Shown here piece after piece: positions 6,689-15,616 of a stretch of 64,000 nt of DNA. The notes under the pieces are model-generated. The model did no database searches and was not told the DNA's origin. It was given only the letters and a program-made list of their open reading frames with translations. Origin of the DNA: Paenalcaligenes sp050487225 (lineage in GTDB: Bacteria; Pseudomonadota; Gammaproteobacteria; Burkholderiales; Burkholderiaceae_B); assembly GCF_050487225.1 (NCBI RefSeq), contig NZ_JBKQGY010000001.1, forward strand, positions 1,426,001 to 1,490,000. Reading direction: 5' to 3'. The stretch's first letter is position 1. Each line of letters begins with the position of its first letter. The position numbers and the translations under genes are program-made.

Positions 6689-8953
6689 ATGAGCACCACT
6701 TTCTTTCCTCAGTTACAGCGCTTTCTTTACAGCCACTACTTGTTAGGCGGCCTACGGCAAGCTGCGGGCATTTTGTTGCCTGTTATTGTGCTGGGTGGTG
6801 GTTTCCAGTTGTATGGCATGGGGATTATTGCCTCCATGGGAGCGCTATGTGTGGCGGTCATTGACCAACCCGGCGGCCCCAAACGCTATCGCACTAACGA
6901 AATGCTGGGCGGCATTGCTCTGGGTACCATTACCGTTGCCTTAACCACCTTTGCTGCTGGGTCGCTATGGGGCACGTGGATACTAGTCCCCCTGCTGTGC
7001 TTTTTCTTTTCCATGCTCAATGTGTATGGTCCTCGCGGTGGCTTGATTGGCTTTGCCAGCCTGTTGCTGATGACCCTCAGCCTGCGCGAACCCACCTCTG
7101 GCGATACCGTACTACTGCACACCTTATTTTCCTTTACTGGCGGCCTGTTTTACTTTGCCTTTAGTTTGCTTTTTAGGCATTTGTTATGGCTGGGTGAAGA
7201 ACGCCGTACCTTGTCTATGGCCTTGCACGCCACAGCCAAATACATGCTGGCACGCTCCAAGTTCTATGATGTGAACTCAGATCTGGATGCAACCTATCGC
7301 GATCTCATCAAAGCGCAGTCCAGCATGGCAGAGCTTCAGCAGTCCGCTCGCGACATGGTGCTGCGTGAGCTACCCAAAGGCCTAAAAAGCCGTGGCGACC
7401 AATACCGCACCACATTACTGGTGTTGTACACCAACATGGTGTCGTTACTTGATACCTTGGTGGCCACCCATACCGACTACCACACCTTACGACGCCGACT
7501 AGGGGAAAGCGATTTCATGGAGTTCGCTCATGATGCGCTACAAAAGCAGTCTGCCGAGGTGGTCCGTATTGCGCTGAATGTATCCCGCCGCAAAAAAACC
7601 GTGCAACGCATTAGCGTTAAAGCGGAAATACGCGCCATGGAATACGAACTAGAGCGCTACAAACAAAAGGGCATGCAACAACAAGACCCCGAACTCTATG
7701 GGTTGTTGCTGCAAGTGCTGCGTAGACTGCGTGTAGCCAAGCAAACCATTGACCATATGGCGGCCAACACCAAACGTACGGGTACTGATATCCCTCTGGA
7801 TCAGTATTTAGATAAATCTCTGAGCCGATTTTTGTCGCGCGAGGAGATTCATATTGGCTTACTACGCAGCAACCTACGGTTAAGCTCATCTAGCTTCCGC
7901 TACGCCATTCGTGTGACCGTAGCCTCTATTTTGGCTCTAGCTGTACCCGCATTAGCTGCACAGTTTACTCACTCCACCGAGTCGCTAAATTCCCTAGCCA
8001 ACCAAAGTAACTGGATCATCCTAACGATTCTAGTCATTCTTAAACCCGGGTTTGCTCAGACCAAACAACGCAACACCTGGCGTCTAGGCGGCACAGCCCT
8101 AGGGTGCTTACTAACCTTTATTCTGTTCAGTGTCACCGACAATAAAGAGTTCTACTTTATTGCTTTGCTGCTCGCTTATGTCATGGGTAAGAGCTTGGTG
8201 CAGTTGCACTACTTGTTATCAGCAGCCTTTTTGACCATCTCGGCGTTGATCTCATTTCAGTTCTTATACGCCAGTAGCACCTTTGTCATTAGTGAACGCT
8301 TTATAGACACGCTGATTGGGTGTGCTATTGCACTGCTATGTAGTTATGTACTGCCTAAGTGGGAAGCCAGCTCCATGAGCAGTTTCGCTCGCGAGTCACT
8401 GCAAGCTAACCGACACTACCTGACTACTGGATTGCAATACGCCGAACTGAATCGCCAATACCAACAAGCCGTACAACTACAGGCCAGCAACCCGGATAGC
8501 GAACCTGTAGATGCCGCACTGGGTGCGCAACTGGCCGAGGCCGATACCCAATGGCAACTGGCTAAGCGTCAGGTCTATATTTCATTTGATAACTTTGCGT
8601 CTGGCTTTTATCGCATGATGGATGAACCAGCCAGTCGCCAATGGAATGTTGCGCTATTCAATAACCTGCTGATTCAGAACCATGTACTGGCATCGCAAAT
8701 TAGTGCCTGCATTCCACTGCTGGCCACACTGGAAAGCATTCCACCTGGCATAGACGAAGCCATTACCGCCATTCAGGGTATTTTGCATGATCAGACGGTA
8801 GAAAACACCAGCCCCACACTGGAAACAGAAGGTGAGTTGGCAATGCTAGCGTACCCGTTACGCCAAATGATCAAAGCTTCACAACTGATACAGCAAGACA
8901 TGAAAGGGTTGGACATGGCAGAGCATACCCAACCCTTACTCACCGCATCATAA
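6689..8953 (+). CDS. FUSC-family inner membrane protein (YccS/YhfK-like)
   Basis: A 754-residue membrane protein with the two-block FUSC layout: about six helices in residues 20-165, a long soluble helical region (about 170-400, including KAEIRAMEYELERYKQKG), a second membrane block (about 405-540, including NWIILTILVILKPGFAQTKQR) and a C-terminal helical tail. The motif around KPGF..T..R is the FUSC signature also found in AaeB and YccS. AaeB exports aromatic acids, but YccS-type members have no settled substrate, so transport of an organic anion is only a guess. It is divergent from ilvB and ends 34 nt before the convergent yaaA. Confidence 0.85.
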   Translation: MSTTFFPQLQRFLYSHYLLGGLRQAAGILLPVIVLGGGFQLYGMGIIASMGALCVAVIDQPGGPKRYRTNEMLGGIALGTITVALTTFAAGSLWGTWILVPLLCFFFSMLNVYGPRGGLIGFASLLLMTLSLREPTSGDTVLLHTLFSFTGGLFYFAFSLLFRHLLWLGEERRTLSMALHATAKYMLARSKFYDVNSDLDATYRDLIKAQSSMAELQQSARDMVLRELPKGLKSRGDQYRTTLLVLYTNMVSLLDTLVATHTDYHTLRRRLGESDFMEFAHDALQKQSAEVVRIALNVSRRKKTVQRISVKAEIRAMEYELERYKQKGMQQQDPELYGLLLQVLRRLRVAKQTIDHMAANTKRTGTDIPLDQYLDKSLSRFLSREEIHIGLLRSNLRLSSSSFRYAIRVTVASILALAVPALAAQFTHSTESLNSLANQSNWIILTILVILKPGFAQTKQRNTWRLGGTALGCLLTFILFSVTDNKEFYFIALLLAYVMGKSLVQLHYLLSAAFLTISALISFQFLYASSTFVISERFIDTLIGCAIALLCSYVLPKWEASSMSSFARESLQANRHYLTTGLQYAELNRQYQQAVQLQASNPDSEPVDAALGAQLAEADTQWQLAKRQVYISFDNFASGFYRMMDEPASRQWNVALFNNLLIQNHVLASQISACIPLLATLESIPPGIDEAITAIQGILHDQTVENTSPTLETEGELAMLAYPLRQMIKASQLIQQDMKGLDMAEHTQPLLTAS

Positions 8954-8987
8954 TCCCAAGTACGCCTTGCGAATGACGGGGTAATTA

Positions 8988-9767
8988 TTAGGCTTGTTCC
9001 GGGCGTCTGAACACCAACTTAGTGTCTGATGACAACTCTGGCTGATACTCATAACCTGCTGTATTGAATCCTTTAAGACCCTCTACAGTATTCACACCCT
9101 TATCAATGGCATAACGCATCATCAAACCGCGGGCTTTTTTGGCATAAAAACTGATGATTTTCCACGCACCATTTTTTTGGTCTTGGAATACACACTGCAC
9201 TACAGGCAAACCAGCGGCTTTAAGATCTACCGCTTTAAAGTATTCCTCTGAAGCCAAGTTCACCAATACCTTATCGCCAGAACCGTCTGCGGCCTGCTTT
9301 GCCAAATAACGGCCAATGGTGTCACCCCAGAATGCATACAAATTGGCGCCTTGTGGGTTCTGTAAACGCGTACCCATTTCCAATCGGTAAGGCTGCATTA
9401 GGTCTAGTGGGCGCAATGCACCATACAACCCACTAAGTAGCAGCAAGTGCTGTTGTGCCCATTCCAACTGTTTGTCAGAAAGCTCCTCAGCACGCAAACC
9501 TTCATACACATCGCCATTGAACGCCAAAATCGCTTGTCTGGCATTTTGCAATGTAAAGGTAGGCTCCCACTGCGCATAGCGTTCGGCATTTAAGTGAGCT
9601 AAATCTTTGCTAATGCTCATCAAGCTCGCGATTTCTTCCTCGCTTTTGCCACGCATGATCTCAATCAGTTCTTTGGCTTGTGGCACAAACATAGGTTGTG
9701 TGTGCAACGTGGTACGAACGGGTGAGTCATAGTCCAGCTTTTTTGCTGGAGAAAGTACAAACAACAT
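8988..9767 (-). CDS. yaaA: Peroxide stress protein YaaA (DUF328)
   Basis: DNA-binding protein that in E. coli lowers free iron and limits Fenton damage during peroxide stress. The 259-residue product matches the family in length. It has the diagnostic N-terminus MLFVLSPAKKLDYDSP, the central LLLLSGLYGALRPLDLMQPYRLEM (residues about 110-133 in this frame) and the C-terminal motif FYAKKARGLMMRYAI. Minus strand, 19 nt downstream of the 3-hydroxybutyrate dehydrogenase gene, so probably co-transcribed with it; the two functions have no known link. Confidence 0.95.
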   Translation of the reverse strand: MLFVLSPAKKLDYDSPVRTTLHTQPMFVPQAKELIEIMRGKSEEEIASLMSISKDLAHLNAERYAQWEPTFTLQNARQAILAFNGDVYEGLRAEELSDKQLEWAQQHLLLLSGLYGALRPLDLMQPYRLEMGTRLQNPQGANLYAFWGDTIGRYLAKQAADGSGDKVLVNLASEEYFKAVDLKAAGLPVVQCVFQDQKNGAWKIISFYAKKARGLMMRYAIDKGVNTVEGLKGFNTAGYEYQPELSSDTKLVFRRPEQA

Positions 9768-9786
9768 AAATATCTCTCACAAAAAC

Positions 9787-10569
9787 TTAACGGGCTGTCC
9801 AACCACCGTCTAAGGTCAGTGTAGTACCGGTCATTTGATCGGCAGAGTCCGTACACAAAAACACAGCTGCACCCGCCAATTGTTCAGGTGTCACAAACTG
9901 CAAGGATGGCTGTTTCTCAGCCAACAATTCCTTAGCTGCCGTTTCGATATCGGTTTGATTCGCTTTCGCCAACGCTTCAATCTGTTTTTCCACCAATGGA
10001 GTACGCACCCAGCCTGGACAAATGGCATTACACGTAATCCCTTTACCCGCATTTTCCAGCGCGATAACTTTGCTTAAACCAACCACACCATGCTTAGCAG
10101 CCACGTAGGCGGATTTGTGTACCGAGGCCACTAAACCATGCGCAGAAGCGATGTTAATAATACGCCCCCAGCCCTTGGCCTGCATTGCTGGCAACGCCGC
10201 AGCACTGGTATGAAAGACAGCGGACAAGTTCAAACCAATAATGGCATCCCAGCGCTCTACAGGAAACTCTTCTACTGCATCGGTGTGTTGAATGCCGGCA
10301 TTATTCACCAAGATATCAACACTGCCCATTTGCGCCTGCGCCTCATTGATCAGCGCACGTGCGCCCTCGGCTGTACTCAAATCTGCAGGCAAGTAAATGG
10401 CTTTCACATCGCTTTGCAATTCTATGTTGATGCGCAGCTTTTCAATGGCCGCCTTATCACCAAACCCATTCAGCACTATGTTGGCCCCTTGTGCCGCCAG
10501 CCCTTGCGCTATAGCCAACCCAATGCCACTGGTTGACCCTGTCACCACAGCCGTTTTTCCACTTAACAT
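9787..10569 (-). CDS. bdhA: 3-hydroxybutyrate dehydrogenase (short-chain dehydrogenase)
   Basis: NAD-dependent oxidation of D-3-hydroxybutyrate to acetoacetate, used to burn polyhydroxybutyrate or external ketone bodies. The 260-residue SDR has the cofactor motif TGSTSGIGLAIA (about 10-21), NNAG (about 90), and the catalytic triad with Ser in ASAHG and YVAAK (Tyr/Lys, about 155). GLVASVHKSAYVAAKHG is characteristic of the 3-hydroxybutyrate branch of the family. The C-terminus ends in TGTTLTLDGGWTAR. AAAGGAG precedes the ATG. The substrate is assigned from family resemblance. Confidence 0.9.
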   Translation of the reverse strand: MLSGKTAVVTGSTSGIGLAIAQGLAAQGANIVLNGFGDKAAIEKLRINIELQSDVKAIYLPADLSTAEGARALINEAQAQMGSVDILVNNAGIQHTDAVEEFPVERWDAIIGLNLSAVFHTSAAALPAMQAKGWGRIINIASAHGLVASVHKSAYVAAKHGVVGLSKVIALENAGKGITCNAICPGWVRTPLVEKQIEALAKANQTDIETAAKELLAEKQPSLQFVTPEQLAGAAVFLCTDSADQMTGTTLTLDGGWTAR

Positions 10570-10814
10570 ACGTGCTCCTTTAAGCGTTCAAAATCCTATA
10601 CATATCCCAGAATTCTACACACAAATCTCGCCTCTCTGTTTTGCGCTCACAAGAATACGTCCACATTAAGTGGCCTATCGCGATGCTCGCTATCAAATCG
10701 CTCTCAAGATATGCCATCTACCTACTGCTTACGCCCTATTCCCATGCTGAGATGCTGCAGCCTCTACCATCTCAATAAGTCAGCTTCGCACAAGTAGCCA
10801 AATGCGTAAAATCC
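10570..10814. other. Intergenic region upstream of bdhA and tRNA-Ser
   Basis: About 245 nt between the bdhA start and the tRNA promoter. It should hold the bdhA promoter, but I see no clear sigma-70 boxes, repeat or ORF that I would defend. Confidence 0.4.
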
Positions 10815-10823
10815 TGCTAGAAT
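10815..10823 (+). promoter_or_regulatory. tRNA-Ser promoter, extended -10
   Basis: TGCTAGAAT, an extended -10 element 26 nt before the tRNA; a -35-like TAGCCA lies 17-18 nt upstream. Position and match are reasonable for a stable RNA promoter. Confidence 0.5.
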
Positions 10824-10848
10824 TCGTTTCTTGTCTTAGGATACCAGC

Positions 10849-10938
10849 GGGCAGGTGGCAGAGTGGTCGAATGCGCCGGACTCGAAATTCGGTATACGTG
10901 CAAACGTATCGTGAGTTCGAATCTCACCCTGCCCGCCA
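10849..10938 (+). tRNA. tRNA-Ser (anticodon CGA)
   Basis: A class II tRNA of 90 nt including an encoded CCA. The acceptor stem GGGCAGG pairs with CCTGCCC. The D arm is GGCAGAGTGGTCGAATGCGCC. The anticodon arm CCGGA-CTCGAAA-TTCGG gives anticodon CGA, reading UCG codons. The long variable arm (TACGTGCAAACGTA) is typical of serine tRNAs, and the T arm contains GTTCGAATC. Discriminator base G fits Ser. Followed by a strong terminator. Confidence 0.97.
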
Positions 10939-10953
10939 AGACATAGCAGTAAT

Positions 10954-10999
10954 AAAAAACACCCCAAAATTGATGAATGTCAGTTTTGGGGTGTTTTTT
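10954..10999 (+). terminator. Intrinsic terminator after tRNA-Ser
   Basis: ACACCCCAAAA pairs with TTTTGGGGTGT around a 14-nt loop, with A-runs on the left and TTTTTT on the right. A strong terminator for the tRNA; the flanking A and T runs make it potentially bidirectional. Confidence 0.92.
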
Positions 11000-11274
11000 A
11001 TTGTGCTTGTCTCTTGAGCGCTGACCACTGCCTCCCCACCTACAACCCTCAATAACTGTGCCTAGCACTCATCCTTAGGCGCTGTGGCGCCAGTCTATCC
11101 GCGCGCACTCTACTTTCTTGTGTACTACTGCAAAAAAACAGCAGTATTCATCGCGCCTTCTCGCGAATACTGCACGTTTTATGACACTACTATTACAATT
11201 ATTAATCAGAGAAATCAGAGTGGGCCATATAAAACCATAGGCCTGGCAAATACTATATGTAGTCAATAAAAATA
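11000..11274 (+). other. AT-rich intergenic region with an inverted repeat
   Basis: About 275 nt between the tRNA terminator and the next gene. It contains GCAGTATTC (11141-11149) repeated in inverted form as GAATACTGC (11165-11173), with a short inner GCG/CGC. It could be an operator or hairpin. The last 100 nt are very AT-rich and probably hold the promoter of the downstream gene, without a clear consensus choice. Confidence 0.4.
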
Positions 11275-12822
11275 ATGCCCCTATTACCTAAAATATCTTA
11301 TACAAAACTATTATTCTCCGTTATTGCATTAGTTTTATTATTTTTCACTTCTAGATTGATGCTATCAGGCGCTGGTTTAGATACTAAAGGAAGAAGTGTC
11401 TTTTTGTTGATGTCCTTGATCGTCATCTTGAACTCATCAAAGAAATCTTTCTGGTTCTTGGTGTTTCCTGTAGCGTTGATACATGCCCTCTATGCCCCTA
11501 TAGGCTTAATCTTTGGGCCTGTTTCCTATCAATACGCTGCCTCCATATTTTCTACTGACCTTATAGAAACCTCAGAGTTTTTTAGTCAGATTCCTCTGAA
11601 GAACTTTCTGTATCCTCCACTTATTATTGGAGGAATCTTACTCTTTAGATTTTTAACCACTAAATTTTGCATAGATTTCTATAAAAATAAGACGCTACTG
11701 TGCATCATTATTATTTTTGCCATGCTGCGGCAAACACCTTTGCAGTTTATTAGCTCCATAGTGGAGTCATCGGCAAAGGTAAAAAGCGAGCTATCAGAGC
11801 TAAGCAACTTCAGTCTAGAAAATGCATGGCCAGAGTCTGTACTAAAAGACTCAGCGTTTGATAACTACATTCTGGTCATAGGCGAAAGCGCTAGGCGCGA
11901 CTACCTTCACGCCTACGGCTACCCCATCAGCAACACCCCATTCATGAGCAATGCTAATGGCACGCTGGTTAATGGTTTAACTGCTGGTGGCCCGAATACC
12001 GTCAGCTCATTGCGTCTGATGCTCACCCACCCAGACACCGACCACTGGGAACCCAATTACGGGCTTAATATTATTGACCTAGCTAAGTCGGCTGGCATCA
12101 AAACCTATTGGATTTCTAACCAGCCTTACATTGGTGAGTTTGACACGCCTATTTCAGCCATTGCTAAACGCAGCGATTCTAAGTTCTTCACCAAGTACTC
12201 TGGCATGGTGCAAAAACCCACCAGTGACTTTGACTTACTCGCCGAGGTGGCCAAGGTCGTCACGCAAAACCCAAACGAGAAAAAACTGATTGTGGTGCAC
12301 CTCTACGGCTCACACCCTAAAGCCTGCGAGCGCATTAGCGATTACAGAAAGATTACCACCACTGAAAGCAGCAGGTATGAGCACATCAATTGCTATATCT
12401 CATCCATGCACAAAACCGATGACATTTTGCAATCTATCAACAACCTCATGGAAACCGAGTACTCCATTCACCATGCTACGTATTCCATGCTCTACTTCTC
12501 TGACCATGGCTTATCTCATGAGGAGCGCAAAAAGGACAGCGGGATTCTATTGGTCAGCGGTATAGGTAATAGAGAAGACTATGAGATTCCATTATTTGTG
12601 ACCTCATCCAGTGATCACGAAAGACGCGAATGCAGCGCCTTTAAATCAGGATTGAATTTTGTGAACGGACTCGCCAACTGGATGGGAATAGAAAATAGTC
12701 ACTTATCGTCTAGCTATAGTTTGTTTGATTGTAGAGACGACCCGGATAACTACGGTTTGCAAAACAGGCTGACCACGCCATCGCGCGCGCCGGACCCCGC
12801 TATCGATATACGGGATAAATAA
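11275..12822 (+). CDS. Sulfatase-fold phosphoethanolamine transferase-like membrane protein
   Basis: A 515-residue protein with about five membrane helices in residues 10-160 followed by a periplasmic alkaline-phosphatase-fold domain. The domain starts with VIGESARRDYLHAYGYP (metal-binding Glu), has a likely nucleophile Thr in GGPNTVSSLRLML, KTYWISNQ, and the metal motif FSDHGLSHEE. This is the EptA/CptA/OpgE architecture, whose members move phosphoethanolamine from phosphatidylethanolamine onto lipid A, heptose or glycans. The exact acceptor cannot be read from sequence. Its 5' half is visibly more AT-rich than the neighbours and uses many ATA/TTA codons, and it sits next to a tRNA, so acquisition by transfer is possible. 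The start has no clear ribosome-binding site. Confidence 0.85.
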   Translation: MPLLPKISYTKLLFSVIALVLLFFTSRLMLSGAGLDTKGRSVFLLMSLIVILNSSKKSFWFLVFPVALIHALYAPIGLIFGPVSYQYAASIFSTDLIETSEFFSQIPLKNFLYPPLIIGGILLFRFLTTKFCIDFYKNKTLLCIIIIFAMLRQTPLQFISSIVESSAKVKSELSELSNFSLENAWPESVLKDSAFDNYILVIGESARRDYLHAYGYPISNTPFMSNANGTLVNGLTAGGPNTVSSLRLMLTHPDTDHWEPNYGLNIIDLAKSAGIKTYWISNQPYIGEFDTPISAIAKRSDSKFFTKYSGMVQKPTSDFDLLAEVAKVVTQNPNEKKLIVVHLYGSHPKACERISDYRKITTTESSRYEHINCYISSMHKTDDILQSINNLMETEYSIHHATYSMLYFSDHGLSHEERKKDSGILLVSGIGNREDYEIPLFVTSSSDHERRECSAFKSGLNFVNGLANWMGIENSHLSSSYSLFDCRDDPDNYGLQNRLTTPSRAPDPAIDIRDK

Positions 12823-12842
12823 ACTCACCCTAGATAGGCAGG

Positions 12843-13472
12843 CTATGGTTTCGCAATCAACAAACGCAACCCCAACGCCACAAACACACCACCAGCCAGC
12901 CTATCTAACCATATACCGGCGCGTGGGCGTCGATTTAACCATTGCCCTACGCTACCTGCAAAAAAACCTAGCGCCACAAACAGCAACACGGCTTGCAACG
13001 TAAAGAGTAAGCCTAACGCGGCCATTTGCAGGCTGACGCTAGCTTGCTGCGGTTGTACAAACTGCGGCAAGAACGCCAAAAAGAACATAATCACTTTAGG
13101 GTTGATCGCATTTGCCACCAAACCTTTAAGAAACAACTCTCGCATCGATGGCTGCACATCAGCCGCTACAGCACGCACCTGCCCGCTGCTACGCAACGCT
13201 TGTATACCTAACCACAGCAAGTACAAGCCCCCAGCAATCTTTAATATCGTAAATGCTGTAGGCGATGCCATGATTAACGCGCTCACCCCTAGTACCGCTA
13301 ATACTGTATGGCTAATACAGCCCAGCGCACAGCCTAAACCAAACATCATCCCGTAACGTCGCCCTTTAGACATACCCACACCCAATACCATCAAATTATC
13401 GGGGCCGGGAGATGCTGTCACCGCCAAAGCCGTTAGCAGAAACGCCCAGAACTGATCTACGGAAAGTGGCAT
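12843..13472 (-). CDS. LysE/RhtB-family amino acid exporter
   Basis: Inner-membrane efflux carrier of about 209 residues with six predicted helices. The N-terminal signature is present: LTALAVTASPGPDNLMVLGV followed by KGRRYGMMFGLGCALG. The ATG at 13472 was chosen because AAGGA stands 9 nt before it; the frame extends to 13526 without a better signal. Family members export amino acids or homoserine lactones; the substrate here is unknown. Convergent with the transferase gene (20 nt gap). The region upstream (13473-13735) is shared with the divergent dehydrogenase gene. Confidence 0.9.
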   Translation of the reverse strand: MPLSVDQFWAFLLTALAVTASPGPDNLMVLGVGMSKGRRYGMMFGLGCALGCISHTVLAVLGVSALIMASPTAFTILKIAGGLYLLWLGIQALRSSGQVRAVAADVQPSMRELFLKGLVANAINPKVIMFFLAFLPQFVQPQQASVSLQMAALGLLFTLQAVLLFVALGFFAGSVGQWLNRRPRAGIWLDRLAGGVFVALGLRLLIAKP

Positions 13473-13735
13473 AAAACTATCCTTGAAAATCCATCTCAAA
13501 ATAGGATGAGAAGGTGCAGGCATCACTGTAAGACCTGTTCCACCTACCTGTCCATCAGCAACTACGCCATGACATGGGAGCCCTATAAACAGGGTTAAAA
13601 ACTCCTTACTCTATCGCTACAGTCAGAATCAATGCGTGTAAAATGACACAGAAGCTCAATATTGCAGCGTTGGGAAAGGATGATGACTTTCCTTTCGGCT
13701 GCTCTCTTTTTAGTGGCTAATGGATTAATTACTTC

Positions 13736-14983
13736 ATGAAAAAAGAAACCATCGTAATCGGCGCTGGCATGGTGGGTACTTCCATCGCGTGGCACTTAAA
13801 CCAACGTGGCCATGCCGTAACTCTGGTAGACCGTAAAGCACCTGGCGAAGAAACCTCCTATGGCAATGCTGGGTTAATTCAGCGTGAAGCCATTTATCCC
13901 CATAGCTTTCCTCGCGATCTTTCCGAAATCCTGCGTATTCTGCCTAACCAAAGTACCGACATACGTTATAGACCCGGCGCAATGCTGCACTATGCCAGCC
14001 CGCTGATGCAATATTGGAAGAACTCTGCCCCCGATCGCTTTGAGAAAATCGTTAAAGAGTGGGCAACACTGATTGAACACTGCACGACTGAACATGAACG
14101 TATGTTCACGGCAGCGGGTGCCGAAAACTTGGTGCGCAAAGTGGGTTGGATTCAAACTCACCGCAGCCACAAAAGCTGGCAAGAAGGTTTGCATGCGGCT
14201 GAAAAAGCCAAACATCATGGCGTTGAGTTCAAATCACTGGATCGTGCGGCACTGCAAGCAGAAGAGCCTAGCCTGAATGCTTCTGTGTATGCGGGTGCTA
14301 TTCATTGGCTGAACTCATGGCAAGTGGTTAACCCCAGCGCACTGGTGAAAGCCTACGCCAAACACTTCACGGATAATGGCGGCACGCTGCAACAAAGCGA
14401 AATCCAAGCTATTCGTCGTGAAGGCGACGAATGGGTAGTATCTACCTCTGACGGCACGCTGCGCGCTGCTAACCTAGTGGTTGCTGCAGGCCCGTGGTCT
14501 GCTCAACTGTTGCAACCTTTGGGTTATAACTTCCCACTGTTCCCGTTGCGCGGTCATCACCGTCACTACAAACTGGCCGAAGGCGCTGTGTTGAATCACA
14601 GCCTCATCGACAACGACAAAGGCTTTGTACTAGGCCCTATGCAAGCTGGCGTACGTCTAACTACTGGCGCTGAATTCGCCCTGATGACAGATCCAGTACG
14701 CACAGACCAGATCACTGAAGACGAGAAGCTGGCACGTGAGATCATGCCTGCACTGCGCGAAGGCATTGAGCCACAACCGTGGTTTGGTTCTAGACCATGC
14801 ATGCCAGACATGAAACCGGTCATTGGTTCTGCTCATGCACACCAACAGTTGTGGCTAGCATTCGGTCATGCACACCAAGGCTTCACGTTGGGACCAGCAA
14901 CAGGCCGATTGGTAGCCGAAATGATGGAAGGCGATACACCTTACATCGATCCTCAGCCTTTCCGCTCTGATCGGTTTGCGTAA
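13736..14983 (+). CDS. FAD-dependent D-amino acid dehydrogenase-like protein (DadA family)
   Basis: A 415-residue flavoprotein of the DAO/DadA family. The N-terminal dinucleotide motif is IVIGAGMVGTSIAWHLNQRG, with the acidic residue in LVDRKAPGEETSYGNAG. The C-terminus has GSRPCMPDMKPVIG and LWLAFGHAHQGFTLGPATGR, both characteristic of DadA-type enzymes that oxidise D-amino acids and pass electrons to quinones. The substrate may be another N-substituted amino acid. The start codon has no strong SD. A terminator follows directly, so the gene is probably a single transcription unit. Confidence 0.88.
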   Translation: MKKETIVIGAGMVGTSIAWHLNQRGHAVTLVDRKAPGEETSYGNAGLIQREAIYPHSFPRDLSEILRILPNQSTDIRYRPGAMLHYASPLMQYWKNSAPDRFEKIVKEWATLIEHCTTEHERMFTAAGAENLVRKVGWIQTHRSHKSWQEGLHAAEKAKHHGVEFKSLDRAALQAEEPSLNASVYAGAIHWLNSWQVVNPSALVKAYAKHFTDNGGTLQQSEIQAIRREGDEWVVSTSDGTLRAANLVVAAGPWSAQLLQPLGYNFPLFPLRGHHRHYKLAEGAVLNHSLIDNDKGFVLGPMQAGVRLTTGAEFALMTDPVRTDQITEDEKLAREIMPALREGIEPQPWFGSRPCMPDMKPVIGSAHAHQQLWLAFGHAHQGFTLGPATGRLVAEMMEGDTPYIDPQPFRSDRFA

Positions 14984-15002
14984 TATCAACGATCGCCCTC
15001 AT

Positions 15003-15033
15003 AAAAAAGACCCGCCCCCTGCGGGTCTTTTTT
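15003..15033 (+). terminator. Intrinsic terminator after the DadA-like gene
   Basis: GACCCGC (15009-15015) pairs with GCGGGTC (15021-15027) around a 5-nt loop, flanked by AAAAAA and TTTTTT. Confidence 0.92.
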
Positions 15034-15147
15034 ATTAAGGGAAAACCAGAATATTCATCATATATATCAGGTATATAGTAGTTTTAACGGTCTTGTATAA
15101 ATACTGATCAGTCCATGCCTATACCTTACTTCTTATAGGAGGTTGTC

Positions 15148-15492
15148 ATGTATATCCGCTCTCTACAATGGTCGATGGATATCAACGGTGATGGGAAACT
15201 CAGCATGTGGGAGATCTGGGAAACCTTACGTTGGGCTTTCCAACTTCCCGGCAATTTGATCTTGGAGGCCATAGGCCAATTTCCTGCGCTTGCCACACTT
15301 TTACATGTACAAGCATCGGCAAGTACCGGTTACTCTAGCCTCAATACCGTACCTACCAAGGCACTAACCCTACTATTCTGGATCTGTCTATTCTTATGGC
15401 TAGTATCGCGCGGCAATAAGCCTGCAGCCCAAGCCAAACCTCGTACGCTGCTACTTCCTTTACCTAAAGACTATCCAGTCACCATGAAGTAA
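15148..15492 (+). CDS. Small membrane protein with a canonical EF-hand loop
   Basis: 114 residues, function unknown. Residues 11-22 read DINGDGKLSMWE, a complete 12-residue EF-hand calcium loop with ligands at positions 1, 3, 5, 9 and 12 and Gly at 6. Only one loop is present. A hydrophobic segment around 72-88 (ALTLLFWICLFLWLVS) should span the membrane, followed by a basic C-terminal tail. An AGGAGG ribosome-binding site lies 7 nt before the ATG, and a terminator follows, so it is a well-expressed single gene. Calcium binding is inferred from the loop alone. Confidence 0.85.
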   Translation: MYIRSLQWSMDINGDGKLSMWEIWETLRWAFQLPGNLILEAIGQFPALATLLHVQASASTGYSSLNTVPTKALTLLFWICLFLWLVSRGNKPAAQAKPRTLLLPLPKDYPVTMK

Positions 15493-15498
15493 GCACGT

Positions 15499-15527
15499 AA
15501 AAAAACCAGGCTAAGCCTGGTTTTTTT
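15499..15527. terminator. Bidirectional terminator between the EF-hand gene and serS
   Basis: CCAGGC (15506-15511) and GCCTGG (15515-15520) form a stem with a 3-nt loop, preceded by A-run and followed by TTTTTTT. Because the flanks are symmetric it can also end transcription of the convergent ftsK-lolA-rarA-serS operon. Confidence 0.88.
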
Positions 15528-15616
15528 ATTGCTGCCTTATCTACCATTCACTAGCCTACAAAACGATAGTGAGCGAGACAAGCCAAAGGCTGCTATGACG
15601 TAGCTGCCTATTTTAC

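Noticed and set aside
10849..12842. Genomic-island boundaries at tRNA-Ser
   Set aside because: No direct repeat of the tRNA 3' end and no integrase gene found within the window, so an att site is not claimed.
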